The notes: generated by a model from the letters alone, not told the origin. Positions 1 through 9,584 are shown, counted from the first letter of the stretch. The stretch is DNA of 64,000 nucleotides from Stutzerimonas stutzeri (GCF_019090095.1 NZ_JAGQFP010000002.1:496001-560000); one strand, 5' to 3'. Numbers and translations are program-made.

Positions 1-1
1 G

Positions 2-445
2 CAGGGCACCGGCTATGGCGCGGTGATGATCGTCGCGCTGGAAGCCGACGGACGGGCATTACTGGTCGAGGAATATTGCGGCGGCACCGACAGCTACGAG
101 CTGTCGCTGCCCAAGGGGCTGATCGAGCCGGGTGAGGATGTCCTCGACGCCGCCAACCGTGAGCTCAAGGAAGAAGCCGGCTTCGGCGCGCACCGCCTGG
201 AGCTGCTCACCGAGTTGTCGCTCTCGCCCGGTTACATGAGTCAGAAGATTCAGGTGGTGCTGGCGCGCGACCTGTATGCCGAACACCTGCCCGGCGATGA
301 ACCGGAGCCGATGCGCGTCGACCGGATCGACCTGCGCGACCTCTCCAGCCTGATCCAGAACCCGCAGTTCAGCGAGGGCCGCGCACTGGCGGCGCTGTAT
401 CTCGCACGGGACCTGCTGACCGAGCGCGGGGAGTTCAGCCGATGA
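2..445 (+). CDS. nudE: ADP compounds hydrolase NudE, 5'-truncated by window edge
   Basis: This is the C-terminal 147 residues of a Nudix hydrolase; the frame is already open at base 2, so the start lies outside the window. A complete Nudix box is visible around bases 119-187: G, five residues, E, seven residues, then REL-K-EE-A-GF. NudE enzymes hydrolyse ADP-ribose, NADH and similar ADP-linked compounds. The stop codon overlaps the cysQ start (ATGA), and a nudE-cysQ pair is usual in Pseudomonas. Naming it NudE rather than another Nudix protein rests mainly on this neighbour and on the C-terminal sequence. Confidence 0.85.
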   Translation, partial: QGTGYGAVMIVALEADGRALLVEEYCGGTDSYELSLPKGLIEPGEDVLDAANRELKEEAGFGAHRLELLTELSLSPGYMSQKIQVVLARDLYAEHLPGDEPEPMRVDRIDLRDLSSLIQNPQFSEGRALAALYLARDLLTERGEFSR

Positions 446-1257
446 GCCACCCTTATCTGACGCGGGTCATCGATCTGGTTCGCGACGCCGGGCAGGCCAT
501 CCTGCCGCACTGGCGCAACGACGTGACGGTGCATGAAAAGGCCGACGCCTCGCCGGTCACCGCTGCGGACATGGCCGCCCATGATGTCCTCGTCGCGGGC
601 CTGCAGGCACTGGATGCGGGGATCCCGGTATTGTCCGAAGAAGACTGCGCGCTGAGCCTGGCCGAGCGTGCCGGCTGGAGCCGTTGGTGGCTGGTCGACC
701 CGCTGGACGGCACCAAGGAGTTCATCGCCGGCAGCGACGAGTTCACCGTCAACGTGGCGCTGATCGAGCGTGGACGGGTGCTGTTTGGCGTGGTCGGTGT
801 GCCGGCCAATGGCCGCTGCTATTACGGTGGCGGCGACTTCGGCGCCTGGCGTGCCGAGGCCGATGGCGCAGCGCAACCGCTCCGGGTACGCGCCGAGTCG
901 ATCGGAGCCTTCACCGTCGTGGCCAGCCGTCGGCATACGAGCCCGGCGCAGGAGCACCTGCTCGATGGCTTGCGCCAGCGTTTCGGCGATCTGGCGCTGG
1001 CCAACGTTGGCAGCTCGCTGAAGTTCTGCCTGTTGGCCGAGGGCGCTGCCGATTGCTACCCGCGGCTGGCGCCGACCTCGCAGTGGGACACCGCCGCCGC
1101 CCAGGGTGTGCTCGAGGGGGCCGGGGGCGAGGTGCTGGATGTCAGCGGTGCGCCGCTTACCTACGAAGCGCGTGAGAGCTACCTCAACCCGTCGTTCCTG
1201 GCGTTGCCCCGTGACGCAACCTGGCGTGGCGAGCTGATCGAGTTGGCCAACCGCTAG
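442..1257 (+). CDS. cysQ: 3'(2'),5'-bisphosphate nucleotidase CysQ
   Basis: 271-residue member of the inositol monophosphatase superfamily. The metal-binding signature DPLDGTKEF and the C-terminal WDTAAAQGVLEGAGG motif are both present, as is an EED acidic patch near residue 67. CysQ removes the 3' phosphate from PAP formed during sulfate assimilation and so relieves feedback on the pathway; it is cytoplasmic or loosely membrane-associated. It is translationally coupled to nudE through a 4-nt overlap. Length fits the family (about 250-275 aa). Confidence 0.93.
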   Translation: MSHPYLTRVIDLVRDAGQAILPHWRNDVTVHEKADASPVTAADMAAHDVLVAGLQALDAGIPVLSEEDCALSLAERAGWSRWWLVDPLDGTKEFIAGSDEFTVNVALIERGRVLFGVVGVPANGRCYYGGGDFGAWRAEADGAAQPLRVRAESIGAFTVVASRRHTSPAQEHLLDGLRQRFGDLALANVGSSLKFCLLAEGAADCYPRLAPTSQWDTAAAQGVLEGAGGEVLDVSGAPLTYEARESYLNPSFLALPRDATWRGELIELANR

Positions 1258-1378
1258 CGCTGCCGCGACAGGTCTGCATTGGTCCTATTCGCGGTCAAGC
1301 GGAGCGCGACGGCCGCCATGCTAGGATTTCCCGCCGTGGCCAAGCCAAGCGCTTGAGCCTGATTGCAGGAGCTGCGCT

Positions 1379-4249
1379 GTGTCGAAAACACCCACCGGGA
1401 TACGTCAATGGATCTGGCGCGTCATCGTCCAGACCGCGCTGATTCCGTTGGTGCTGGTCGAAGTGGTGCTGGTGGCCACCTACCTGCTGACCAACAACGC
1501 CATCCGCGAGGCGCAGATCGACTACCTGCGCGAGACGGCGCTCGGCGATCTGCAGGCCGCGGTGACGCTGGAGACACGGATCATCGACGAGCAGCTGCAA
1601 CAGGTGGCACGCGCGACCGACCTGCTGCGCAGCGCCACCCGGCGAACCCTGGCATCCGACGAGCCGATCGAACCCTACGCGCTGCCGATCAATGCCGAGG
1701 GTGTTCGTTACAGCCCGCGCGACGACGGCGGCGCGGCCAGCTTCTATTCGGCGCGCACCCCGGCCGAGCGTCAGGACCTGCAAAAGGTCGCCCGGTTGCA
1801 CCGGCTCGATCCGCTGATGGCGGACCTGCACGCCGGCAATCCGCTGATCGCCAGCGTCTACTTCAACAGCTGGGACAGCTACAACCACATCTACCCCTGG
1901 TTCGACACGGCGCAGCAGTATCCGCCGGACATGGCCATTCCCGACTACAACTTCTATTACCTCGCCAACGCCTGGCAGAACCCGTCGCGCAAGGTCGTCT
2001 GGACCGACGTCTACCTGGATCCGGCCGGGCAGGGCTGGATGATGTCGGCCATCGCGCCGGTCTACCGCGGCGATTTTCTCGAAGGGGTCAGCGGCATCGA
2101 TGTGACCGTCGGCGGCCTGCTCCGGCAGATCGGCACGCTGCGGGTGCCCTGGAGCGGTTATGCCGTGCTGGTCAGCCGCGACCTGAGCATCATGGCCCTG
2201 CCGGCCGCCGGCGAGCGGGAGTTCGGCCTGGATGAGCTGACCGATCATTCCTATGACGAGGCCATCCGCCGCGAGGTATTCAAACCGGAGGATTTTCGCC
2301 TCGATCGGCGCGAGCAGACGCGGCGGCTGGCCCATGAGCTGGCCAATCAGAGCGAGGGGGTGATGCGCCTCGAGCTCAACGGCGCACAGCGACTGGTTGC
2401 CTGGACCACGGTGCCGCAAACCGGCTGGCATCTGCTGGCGGTGGTCGATGAAGCGCAGGTGTTCAGCCAGACCAACGCGCTGGCCAGCCACTTCCAGCAG
2501 ATCGGCTACCTGCTGATTGGCGGCCTGCTGGTGTTCTACCTGTTGTTTTTCGCCTTCATCTGGCTGCGGGCGCGGCGGCTCAGCCAGGCGCTGCTGACAC
2601 CTCTCGCCGGCATCTCGCGGATGATGGCCGCCATCGGCTCGGGGCAGTGGCGACCGCAGCCGCCTGAGGCGTCCGCCATTCGCGAAGTCGACGAGCTGAC
2701 CCAGCACACCCTGGCTCTCGGCGGACGGCTGGAAACCAGCGAGGCGCAGCGCAGCCAGGCGCAGGAGCGCCTCGAGCTGGTCCTGGAAAGCGCCACCGAA
2801 AGCCTCTGGGAACTGGACATGCGCAGCGGCACGATGCAGTTGCGTGGCCGCCTGCCGGCGCGCTTCGGGCTGCCCGCCGCGCAGCTCAGCGAAGCGCAGT
2901 TCCTGCAACGCATCCACCCGCAGGACGTGCCCCAGGTGCGTGCCGAGCTGGAGCGTATGCATCTGGGCGGCGTCCAGCTGCGCTACGAAAGCGAGTTTCG
3001 TTTCGTCGACGCCCTGGGGACCTACCACTGGTTGCTCAGCCGTGGCCGTGTGCTCGAGCGCGATCCGGTGAGCGGCCAGGCGACGCTGATCGCCGGCACC
3101 CACGTGGATATCGATGCGATCAAGCGCGGCGAAGAAGACCTGCGCCTGGCGACCCAGCAGGCCCAGGCCGCGAATCAGGCCAAGACCCATCTGATTTCCA
3201 GTATCAGCCATGAGTTGCGCACGCCGCTCAACGCCATCCTTGGTTTTGCCCAGCTGATGCGCATGGACTGCTCGCCTGATGCCGACGCCCAGGCCGTCGA
3301 TTACCTCGATGAGATCCTGCTGGCCAGCCGGCATCTGAACCAGCTGCTGGCGGACATCCTCGACTGGTCCAGCTTGCAGGCCGAGCGGCCGCGGCTGGAA
3401 CTCGAGCCGGTCGAGGTCACCGGACTGATGCGCGAGTGTGCCGAGCTGGTGGCGCTGGAGGTCCGGCGCCATGGCCTGCAGCTCAGCTTCGACTTGCCGG
3501 CCGAACCGGTCGAGGTCGTGGCCGAGCCTCGGCGGCTGCGTCAGGTGCTGCTCAACCTGCTGTCGAATGCGATCAAGTACAACCGCCCGGCGGGGCAGAT
3601 CCGCCTGGCTGTGGAAACGCTGGCCGGCCAGGTGCGCCTGCTGGTCGAGGACACGGGCCTGGGCATCGACGAGGCCCTGCATGCGCAAATGTTTGAGCCG
3701 TTCCGACGGCTGGGCCGCGAGAGCTCGAACATCCAGGGCGCCGGCATCGGCCTGTCGCTGTGTCTGGAGTACGCCAAGCTGATGGGTGGCAGCATCGGCG
3801 TCAAGAGCAGCCCCGGCGTCGGCAGCCGCTTCTGGATCGCTCTGCCGGCGTTCGAGCCGCAGGCCCAGCCGCGGCGGCATGAGCGCCCACGAATCCTGTA
3901 CGTCGAAGACGACCCGGCCAGCCAGCTGCTGGTGCGCAAGGCGTTGGCCGATCTGGGGGAGGTCAGTGTGGTCGACAATGGCCGTCTGGCCCTGGAGCGC
4001 GTGCTGGCCGATCCGCCGGATCTGTTGCTGCTGGACCTGAACCTGCCCGAGCTCAGCGGGGAGCAGCTGCTGGGGTTGCTGCGCCAGGCGCCCGCCACGC
4101 GCCGGCTACCGGTTATCGTGCTGAGCGCAGCAAGCCAGATCGACCAGGGGCTCGATTGCCAGGACCGCTTGAGCAAGCCGCTCAACCTGAGCGAACTGCG
4201 CCGGCGCGTGCGGGAGCACCTTCAAGCCCTGGACCTGACAACGGGCTGA
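1379..4249 (+). CDS. hybrid sensor histidine kinase/response regulator
   Basis: 956 residues. The GTG start is preceded by an AGGAG ribosome site at 1367-1371. Order of parts: a membrane segment near residues 14-36, a long periplasmic region resembling a dCache sensor (about 40-370), a second membrane segment near 376-398, a linker and PAS-like domain (about 460-590), a HisKA dimerisation domain with the phospho-acceptor His at residue 611 in SISHELRTPLNAI, a HATPase_c domain, and a C-terminal receiver whose phospho-acceptor is Asp886 in LLLLDLNLPE. No HPt domain or separate response regulator lies beside it, so the output partner is unknown. The cache-type sensor suggests a small extracytoplasmic ligand, which is inference only. 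Confidence 0.9.
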   Translation: MSKTPTGIRQWIWRVIVQTALIPLVLVEVVLVATYLLTNNAIREAQIDYLRETALGDLQAAVTLETRIIDEQLQQVARATDLLRSATRRTLASDEPIEPYALPINAEGVRYSPRDDGGAASFYSARTPAERQDLQKVARLHRLDPLMADLHAGNPLIASVYFNSWDSYNHIYPWFDTAQQYPPDMAIPDYNFYYLANAWQNPSRKVVWTDVYLDPAGQGWMMSAIAPVYRGDFLEGVSGIDVTVGGLLRQIGTLRVPWSGYAVLVSRDLSIMALPAAGEREFGLDELTDHSYDEAIRREVFKPEDFRLDRREQTRRLAHELANQSEGVMRLELNGAQRLVAWTTVPQTGWHLLAVVDEAQVFSQTNALASHFQQIGYLLIGGLLVFYLLFFAFIWLRARRLSQALLTPLAGISRMMAAIGSGQWRPQPPEASAIREVDELTQHTLALGGRLETSEAQRSQAQERLELVLESATESLWELDMRSGTMQLRGRLPARFGLPAAQLSEAQFLQRIHPQDVPQVRAELERMHLGGVQLRYESEFRFVDALGTYHWLLSRGRVLERDPVSGQATLIAGTHVDIDAIKRGEEDLRLATQQAQAANQAKTHLISSISHELRTPLNAILGFAQLMRMDCSPDADAQAVDYLDEILLASRHLNQLLADILDWSSLQAERPRLELEPVEVTGLMRECAELVALEVRRHGLQLSFDLPAEPVEVVAEPRRLRQVLLNLLSNAIKYNRPAGQIRLAVETLAGQVRLLVEDTGLGIDEALHAQMFEPFRRLGRESSNIQGAGIGLSLCLEYAKLMGGSIGVKSSPGVGSRFWIALPAFEPQAQPRRHERPRILYVEDDPASQLLVRKALADLGEVSVVDNGRLALERVLADPPDLLLLDLNLPELSGEQLLGLLRQAPATRRLPVIVLSAASQIDQGLDCQDRLSKPLNLSELRRRVREHLQALDLTTG

Positions 4250-4327
4250 CCCGCAGCCCGAGGTGCGCATGGCCTAGCGGCCAGCCCGCGCATTCGTGGC
4301 AGGCGCAAGGCGCCGGGGTGGCGCGTT

Positions 4328-5314
4328 TCAGTCGGCGCGCTCGCCGCAGAGGTCGAGTGCGAACCAGTGTTCGACTTCGCTCTGGGACAGCCCTGCGCCC
4401 AGCAGCGCGAACAGCTTGCCCAGCGCGGCCTCGCGGGTCATCCCGCCGCCGGAGATCAGCCCACTGGCGGCCAGCTGACTGCCGGCGGCGTAGATACCGA
4501 ACTCCACATGCCCCTGTGGGCACTGGCTGATCGCAGCCAGCACGATGCCCCGGCGGTGAGCGGCTGCAAGTGCTTCGAGCAGGTCGGCGTCATCCGCCGG
4601 GCCGGTTCCGCTGCCATAGCATTCGACCACTATCCCCTGCACGCCGCTGGCCAGAAGCGCACTGAGCTGCGCGGCCTGGATGCCGGGGTACAGCGGTAGC
4701 ACGGCCAGGCTCACCGGCTGGCGCGCTCGGCGATAATCGAGCGCGGGCGGGACGGCGGCTGCGCGCGCGCCCTGACGCTGTCGCGTCAGTACGCCGAACG
4801 CATCGAGGCTGGCGGTACCAAGCTTGCTGACCCGAGCGCCATGCATGAGCTTTCCCGCGAAGTACAGCTGGACGCCAGGCTCGACACCCGCATGCAGCGC
4901 CTGCATGGCGCCGAACAGGTTGCCCCAGGCATCGCTGTCGGGCGCGCCGGCCGGCAGCATGGCACCGGTCAGCACCACCGGCACCGGCAAGCCAAGCAAC
5001 AGGAAACTCAGAGCGGCGGCGCTGTAGGCCAGGGTATCGGTGCCATGCAGCACCAGGACGCCATCGCAGCCGTCCTGCTCCACACCGGTCCGAATAGCCT
5101 CGACCATGGCCAGCCAGTTCTCCTGGCGCATGTTGGCGCTGTCGATCGGCGGCAGCAGTTCGCGAAATTGCCAGTGCGGCAGGGTCAGCTGCGGCTGTTG
5201 GGCCTGCTGTTCGCGCAGGCGCTCGGCAAATCCGGAGGCGGGCACCAGGCCCTCGGCACTCTGCTGCATGCCGATGGTGCCGCCGGTGTACAGCACCAGG
5301 ATGTTTCTGGACAT
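4328..5314 (-). CDS. L-asparaginase (asparaginase/glutaminase family)
   Basis: 328-residue asparaginase. The first catalytic threonine motif TGGTIG is at residues 10-15, and the second motif, LHGTDTLAYSA, follows near residue 90. There is no signal peptide, so a cytoplasmic enzyme of the AnsA type is most likely; it would hydrolyse asparagine to aspartate and ammonia. AGGAGA lies five bases before the ATG. The upstream gene on the same strand is an AGCS amino-acid symporter 59 bases away, and the pair could be cotranscribed for amino-acid catabolism. Convergent with the sensor kinase gene. Glutaminase activity cannot be excluded from sequence. Confidence 0.9.
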   Translation of the reverse strand: MSRNILVLYTGGTIGMQQSAEGLVPASGFAERLREQQAQQPQLTLPHWQFRELLPPIDSANMRQENWLAMVEAIRTGVEQDGCDGVLVLHGTDTLAYSAAALSFLLLGLPVPVVLTGAMLPAGAPDSDAWGNLFGAMQALHAGVEPGVQLYFAGKLMHGARVSKLGTASLDAFGVLTRQRQGARAAAVPPALDYRRARQPVSLAVLPLYPGIQAAQLSALLASGVQGIVVECYGSGTGPADDADLLEALAAAHRRGIVLAAISQCPQGHVEFGIYAAGSQLAASGLISGGGMTREAALGKLFALLGAGLSQSEVEHWFALDLCGERAD

Positions 5315-5373
5315 AGAGCTCTCCTATGAAAACAGGAGGCCGTAGCCCCCTGTTCATATCCCGCTGCGGGCGC

Positions 5374-6819
5374 TTAGCGTTGCGACGCCGGCGAAGCGGT
5401 TGCCGCTCCCGTGGCCGCTGATGCGCGGGCTTCCTGGACGGGCCAGACGCTCGGGTCCAGGTCCAGATCGGAGAAATTCTTCGGGTCGAAGACCGGCTGC
5501 TCGACGCCGGCATCACGCTGGCTGTCGTAGTCGCGCATCAGGCGCAGACCGACCTTGAACAGCAGCGCCAGGGCGATGAGGTTGCAGATCGCCAGCAGGC
5601 CCATGGTGACGTCGGCGAAGCCGAATACCGTGCCCAGGTCCTGGATCGAGCCCCACATCACCAGGCCGATGACCATGATGCGGTACACCAGCACCGGCCA
5701 GCGCTTGGCGGTGAAGAAGCCCAGGGCGTTCTCGCCGAGGTAGTAGTTGTAGATCAGCGTGGTGAACACGAACAACAGCAGTGCCACGCTGATGAACACC
5801 CGGCCCCACTCGCCGACGACGGCAGCGACGGCGGTTTGCGTCAGGACCACACCGGCCATGTCGCTGCCCGGCTCGAACACCCCGGAGAGGATGATGATCA
5901 GCGCGGTGCAGCTGCACAGCACGATGGTGTCGATGAACACGCTGAGCGACTGGACGATGCCCTGGGCCACCGGATGCTTGACCTCGGCGACTGCCGCGAC
6001 GTTTGGCGCGCTGCCCAGACCGGCTTCGTTGGAGAACAGGCCGCGCTTGACGCCCATGATGATGGCCGCACCGATACCGCCCGCGAACGCCGGCTCGAGA
6101 CCAAACGCGCTGCGGAAGATGGTGCCGAACGCCTCAGGGATATCGCCGGCATTGCTGCCGATGACGAAGATCGCCATGGCGATGTAGGAGAACGCCATCA
6201 CCGGGACCAGCACGTCAGCGAATTTGGCGATGCGCTTGATGCCGCCGAAGATGATCAGGCCGATCACCACCATCAGCACGATGCCGCTGATGAAGGTGGG
6301 CACGCCGAAGGTGTCGTTCATCGAGCTGGCGACGGTGTAGGACTGCACCGCGTTGAAGCCGAAGCCGAAGGTCACCAGCAGCAGCAGCGACACCACGATG
6401 CCCAGCCAGCGCTGGCCGAGGCCGTGCTCGATGTAGAAGGCCGGGCCGCCGCGATAGCCGCCGTCGGGTTCGCGGCGCTTGTACAGCTGCGCCAGGGAAC
6501 ATTCGAAGTAGCTGGTGGCCATGCCGACCAGCGCGACGATCCACATCCAGAAGATCGCGCCCGGGCCGCCGAGCATGATGGCGACCGAGACACCGGCGAT
6601 GTTGCCGGCACCGACACGGCCGGCGACGCTGAGCATCAGCGCCTGGAACGAGCTGAGCTGTCCGGGCTGGCGTTTGAAGGCTTCGCCGAAGATCTGGAAC
6701 ATGCTGCCGAAGTAGCGAAACTGGACGAAGCGCGAGGCGATGGTGAAGAACAGGCCGAGGCCTATCAGCATCACGATGAGCAGCTTGCTCCAGATGAGAT
6801 CGTTGAGTAAGTCGAGCAT
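5374..6819 (-). CDS. AGCS family sodium:alanine/glycine symporter
   Basis: 481-residue polytopic membrane protein with about 10-11 hydrophobic segments. It carries family features such as GNIAGVSVAIMLGGPGAIFW and KRGLFSNEAGLGSAPNVAA. AGCS carriers import alanine or glycine with sodium across the inner membrane. The reading frame stays open for 27 codons upstream, but the Met at 6819 begins a normal AGCS N-terminus (MLDLLNDLIWSKLL), so that start was chosen. The C-terminal about 40 residues are hydrophilic and rich in Ala/Ser/Thr. Substrate (alanine, glycine or glutamine) is not determined by sequence. Confidence 0.92.
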   Translation of the reverse strand: MLDLLNDLIWSKLLIVMLIGLGLFFTIASRFVQFRYFGSMFQIFGEAFKRQPGQLSSFQALMLSVAGRVGAGNIAGVSVAIMLGGPGAIFWMWIVALVGMATSYFECSLAQLYKRREPDGGYRGGPAFYIEHGLGQRWLGIVVSLLLLVTFGFGFNAVQSYTVASSMNDTFGVPTFISGIVLMVVIGLIIFGGIKRIAKFADVLVPVMAFSYIAMAIFVIGSNAGDIPEAFGTIFRSAFGLEPAFAGGIGAAIIMGVKRGLFSNEAGLGSAPNVAAVAEVKHPVAQGIVQSLSVFIDTIVLCSCTALIIILSGVFEPGSDMAGVVLTQTAVAAVVGEWGRVFISVALLLFVFTTLIYNYYLGENALGFFTAKRWPVLVYRIMVIGLVMWGSIQDLGTVFGFADVTMGLLAICNLIALALLFKVGLRLMRDYDSQRDAGVEQPVFDPKNFSDLDLDPSVWPVQEARASAATGAATASPASQR

Positions 6820-6971
6820 GACGGTAGGGTCTCTCTTGTTGTTGTGACAAATGTTGAAACACAGAACGGGAATGGTTGGCCAGACCCGACAGTCATGCAA
6901 TTACGCGGATCGCGGCGAACTGGCGCGAGTTGATGCTAGAATCGCGCCGCTCGCATCACCCGGACTCCCGC

Positions 6972-7793
6972 ATGGACAACCACCTTGGCGCCAACCTCAA
7001 GCTGCTCTGCAGCCATTACCGCTCCATTGCCGAGGTCTGCCGCAAGCTCGCGATCAACCGCGCCCAGTTCAACAAATATCTGAACGGCCAGAGCCGCCCG
7101 ACGCCGCACAACCTCAAGCGGATTTGCGATTTCTTCGGCGTGGAAAGCTACGAGCTGAGCCTGCCCGTCGAGCAATTCGCTCAGCTGATCGGCCTCCGGC
7201 AGCACGACCAGGAACGCATCGCCGCCAGCGATCCGCTGCTGGAGCTGTTCCAGCCGATGCGCGACAACGCCAACAGCCTGTCCCGTTATTGCGGCTACTA
7301 CTTCGAATACGCCAACTGCATGTCGGTACCGGGGCAGATCCTGCTGTCGCTGGTGCACCTGCGCGAGGACCGCGGCAGCTATGTCTTCGAGCGCCAGGAG
7401 CGTCAGGAGCAGTCGCGCGCCGATAATCCCAAGCAGGAAGATGGCGTGGTGCGCTGTCGCTACCTGGGCGCCGCCTTCTACCTGCAGGATCGCCTGTTTC
7501 TCATCGACTACGAGTCGTTGACCGACAACGAGATGAGCCAGACCATCCTGATTCCCAGTTTCAAGAGTCGCATCAGCCGCCTCAACGGCCTGAAGACCGG
7601 CGTCTCCAGCGGCGACCGTCGCACCCCGGCCTGCACCCGCGTGGTCTGGGAATACCTGGGCACCGAGATCAACCGGGTCAATGCCTATCGCCAGGTGATG
7701 CTCTATGAGCTGGACGACCCGCGGATCGACCCGGAAATCCGCGCGCGACTGGCGGCGGTGTCCCTGCGCGACGGCTTGTTCGAGATCGAGTAA
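6972..7793 (+). CDS. XRE-type helix-turn-helix transcriptional regulator
   Basis: 273 residues. The first about 65 form a Cro/C1-type helix-turn-helix (IAEVCRKLAINRAQFNKYLN, then RPTPHNLKRICDFF). The rest is an uncharacterised effector-like domain of about 200 residues. It is divergent from the AGCS symporter, with 152 bases between the two starts, so the symporter is a natural candidate target. The frame is open upstream to 6876, but the Met at 6972 directly starts the HTH and is preferred. I do not recognise its ligand or regulon. Confidence 0.85.
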   Translation: MDNHLGANLKLLCSHYRSIAEVCRKLAINRAQFNKYLNGQSRPTPHNLKRICDFFGVESYELSLPVEQFAQLIGLRQHDQERIAASDPLLELFQPMRDNANSLSRYCGYYFEYANCMSVPGQILLSLVHLREDRGSYVFERQERQEQSRADNPKQEDGVVRCRYLGAAFYLQDRLFLIDYESLTDNEMSQTILIPSFKSRISRLNGLKTGVSSGDRRTPACTRVVWEYLGTEINRVNAYRQVMLYELDDPRIDPEIRARLAAVSLRDGLFEIE

Positions 7794-7796
7794 GAC

Positions 7797-8483
7797 CTAG
7801 CGCGGATCGCCGCGGAGCGCTTCCAGACGCCGCCGCTGCTGGCCATGGGCGTCGAAGTTGTCCGCCTGCAGCCAACGTTCGAGCGCTTCGCCGCAGACCG
7901 GCCACTCGTGGTCGAGCAGGGCGAACCAGGCGGTGTCGCGGTTGCGCCCCTTGATCAGCATGTGCTGACGAAACAGCCCTTCATAGCTGAAACCCAGCCG
8001 TGTGGCGGCGCGCATGGAGCGGGCGTTTTCGGCATTGCATTTCCATTCCAGGCGCCGGTAGCCCAGCTCGCCCAGGGCCAGCCGGGCCAGCAGGTAGACC
8101 GCCTCGGTCGATGCCGGGCTGCGCTGCATCGCCGGGCCGAAGACGACGTGACCGATCTCGATGCAACCGTGTGCCGGCGTGATGCGCATGAAGCTCAGCA
8201 GCCCGACCGCCCGCCGTCGGCGCCGGTCGATCACGGTGAAGAACATCGGATCGGCAGAGGTGGCGCAATCGTCCAGCCAGCAGTCGAATGCGGCGCGCTC
8301 GAGAAAGGGGCCATAGGGCAGGTAGTCCCACAGCGCGGGGTCGTCTGCCCCTTGCAGCGCGCTCCAGAGGTCGTCGCTGTGCTGCGTGAGGGACAGTGGC
8401 TCGAGGTCCACGTACTGCCCCATCAGTGGGGCTCGGGGCGGGATGGGCACCGGCTGCCAGCCGGTCAAGGTCTGCATGGTCAT
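7797..8483 (-). CDS. GNAT family N-acetyltransferase (RimJ/RimL type)
   Basis: 228-residue GNAT protein. The fold signature is visible as HGCIEIGHVVFGPAMQRSPA, followed by ALGELGYRRLEWKCNAENA, which is characteristic of the RimJ/RimL-like acetyltransferase_3 group. Such proteins acetylate protein N termini, amino acids or small molecules with acetyl-CoA, and the substrate here is unknown. It is the last of three same-strand genes (paiB-like, GNAT, GNAT) separated by only 11 bases from the previous one, so a shared transcript is likely. Convergent with the XRE regulator. Confidence 0.85.
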   Translation of the reverse strand: MTMQTLTGWQPVPIPPRAPLMGQYVDLEPLSLTQHSDDLWSALQGADDPALWDYLPYGPFLERAAFDCWLDDCATSADPMFFTVIDRRRRRAVGLLSFMRITPAHGCIEIGHVVFGPAMQRSPASTEAVYLLARLALGELGYRRLEWKCNAENARSMRAATRLGFSYEGLFRQHMLIKGRNRDTAWFALLDHEWPVCGEALERWLQADNFDAHGQQRRRLEALRGDPR

Positions 8484-8494
8484 CTGGCACCTGT

Positions 8495-8938
8495 TCAGAG
8501 CAGTTTGCGGTATTGGACGAAACCCGAGCGAGCCGCGATGCGCTCGTAGAGCTGCATCGCGTTGTGGTTGCTTTCGTGGGTCAGCCAGTGCACCCGCGAC
8601 GCCCCCGTGTCACGGGCATGGGCATAGACGTGCTCGATCAGACGCCGGCCGACACCAGCGCCGCGCAGGCCATCGCTGACGAACAGGTCCTGCAGGTAGC
8701 AGTAGTCGCCGGTGGTCCAGCAGGAGCGGTGGTAGAGGAAGTGCACCAGACCAACCGCCTGGCCGTCCTGCCAGGCCAGTGCGGCATGCATGGGTTCGGT
8801 TGGATCGAGGAAGCGTTGCCAGGTCGTGACGCTGGTCTGCTCGGGCACGCTGCTTTGGTAGAAGGCCAGGTAGCGCTGCCACAAGGGAAACCAGGCAGCC
8901 TGGTCGTCGGCGGTGATGGGGCGGATATCAATGCTCAT
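8495..8938 (-). CDS. GNAT family N-acetyltransferase, small
   Basis: 147-residue GNAT domain beginning MSIDIRPITADD. The acetyl-CoA loop DGLRGAGVGRRLIEHVYAHA and the following GASRVHWLTHESNHNAMQLYE segment are typical of the family. The start at 8938 overlaps the end of the paiB-like gene by 11 bases, which indicates translational coupling. In Bacillus, PaiA (a polyamine N-acetyltransferase) and PaiB are neighbours, so this gene may play a PaiA-like part, but its sequence does not establish polyamine specificity. Confidence 0.85.
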   Translation of the reverse strand: MSIDIRPITADDQAAWFPLWQRYLAFYQSSVPEQTSVTTWQRFLDPTEPMHAALAWQDGQAVGLVHFLYHRSCWTTGDYCYLQDLFVSDGLRGAGVGRRLIEHVYAHARDTGASRVHWLTHESNHNAMQLYERIAARSGFVQYRKLL

Positions 8939-9584
8939 GCAGCATCCTTGGGGTCGTTGCGTGATGGAGTTGGGCGGCCAGCTCACGGTCGCGGCTGTCG
9001 TAGCTGCTTGCCAGGCCGTCACGCACGCCGGCCTGGTCGGCCGGGCTGCGGTTCTGGCTGAGCTTCCATTTGCCTTGCAGCTGTTCGATCGGCAGGGCGA
9101 AGCCGACGATGGCGCGCAACAGCTTGTCGATATAGGCCGCGGGCGCATCGCCCACCGCCCAGGGTTGCTCACGCTGGGCCTCGTGCTGCGCGCTGAGACG
9201 GGTCACCAGCTGCAGCAGGCGCTCGCTGTCGTCAAACACCTCGGCGCGTCCTCGCGCCTGCACGCTGATGTAGTTCCAGGTCGGCACCACCTTGCCGTGC
9301 TCGGCTTTGCTGGCGTACCAGGACGGGCTGACATAGCCCTCGGCGCCCTGGAATATCACCAGCGCCGGCTGGCCTTCGGCGAGGTCGTGCCATTGCGGGT
9401 TGGCCCGGGCAAGGTGCCCGTACAGCGTGCCGAAGCGACCCTCATCAGGCGCCAGCCACAGAGGCAGATGGCTGGCGAGCAGGCCCTGGGCGCCATGGCT
9501 GACGAGAGTGGGCAGGCGGCTGTCGCGCATCTGCTGATGCAGTGTCGCAAGGTCGTCCTGGCGAAAGGCGGTGGGGATATACAT
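8928..9584 (-). CDS. FMN-binding PaiB-like negative transcriptional regulator
   Basis: 218 residues starting MYIPTAFRQDD, with CAGGAG nine or so bases upstream. Typical PaiB features are visible: an N-terminal split-barrel flavin-binding fold, SPSWYASKAEHGKVVPTWNY, and near the end IEQLQGKWKLSQNR. B. subtilis PaiB was described as a negative regulator of sporulation and protease genes; in Proteobacteria the family has no firm role. It heads the paiB-GNAT-GNAT cluster and is divergent from a MocR regulator 91 bases away. The frame continues upstream to 9722, but the conserved start and ribosome site favour 9584. Confidence 0.9.
   Translation of the reverse strand: MYIPTAFRQDDLATLHQQMRDSRLPTLVSHGAQGLLASHLPLWLAPDEGRFGTLYGHLARANPQWHDLAEGQPALVIFQGAEGYVSPSWYASKAEHGKVVPTWNYISVQARGRAEVFDDSERLLQLVTRLSAQHEAQREQPWAVGDAPAAYIDKLLRAIVGFALPIEQLQGKWKLSQNRSPADQAGVRDGLASSYDSRDRELAAQLHHATTPRMLHEH

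Noticed and set aside
1295..3880. 861-codon open frame on the minus strand
   Set aside because: It lies wholly opposite the sensor kinase gene, which has clear domain motifs. Long antisense frames are common in high-GC DNA, and this one has no recognisable domain.
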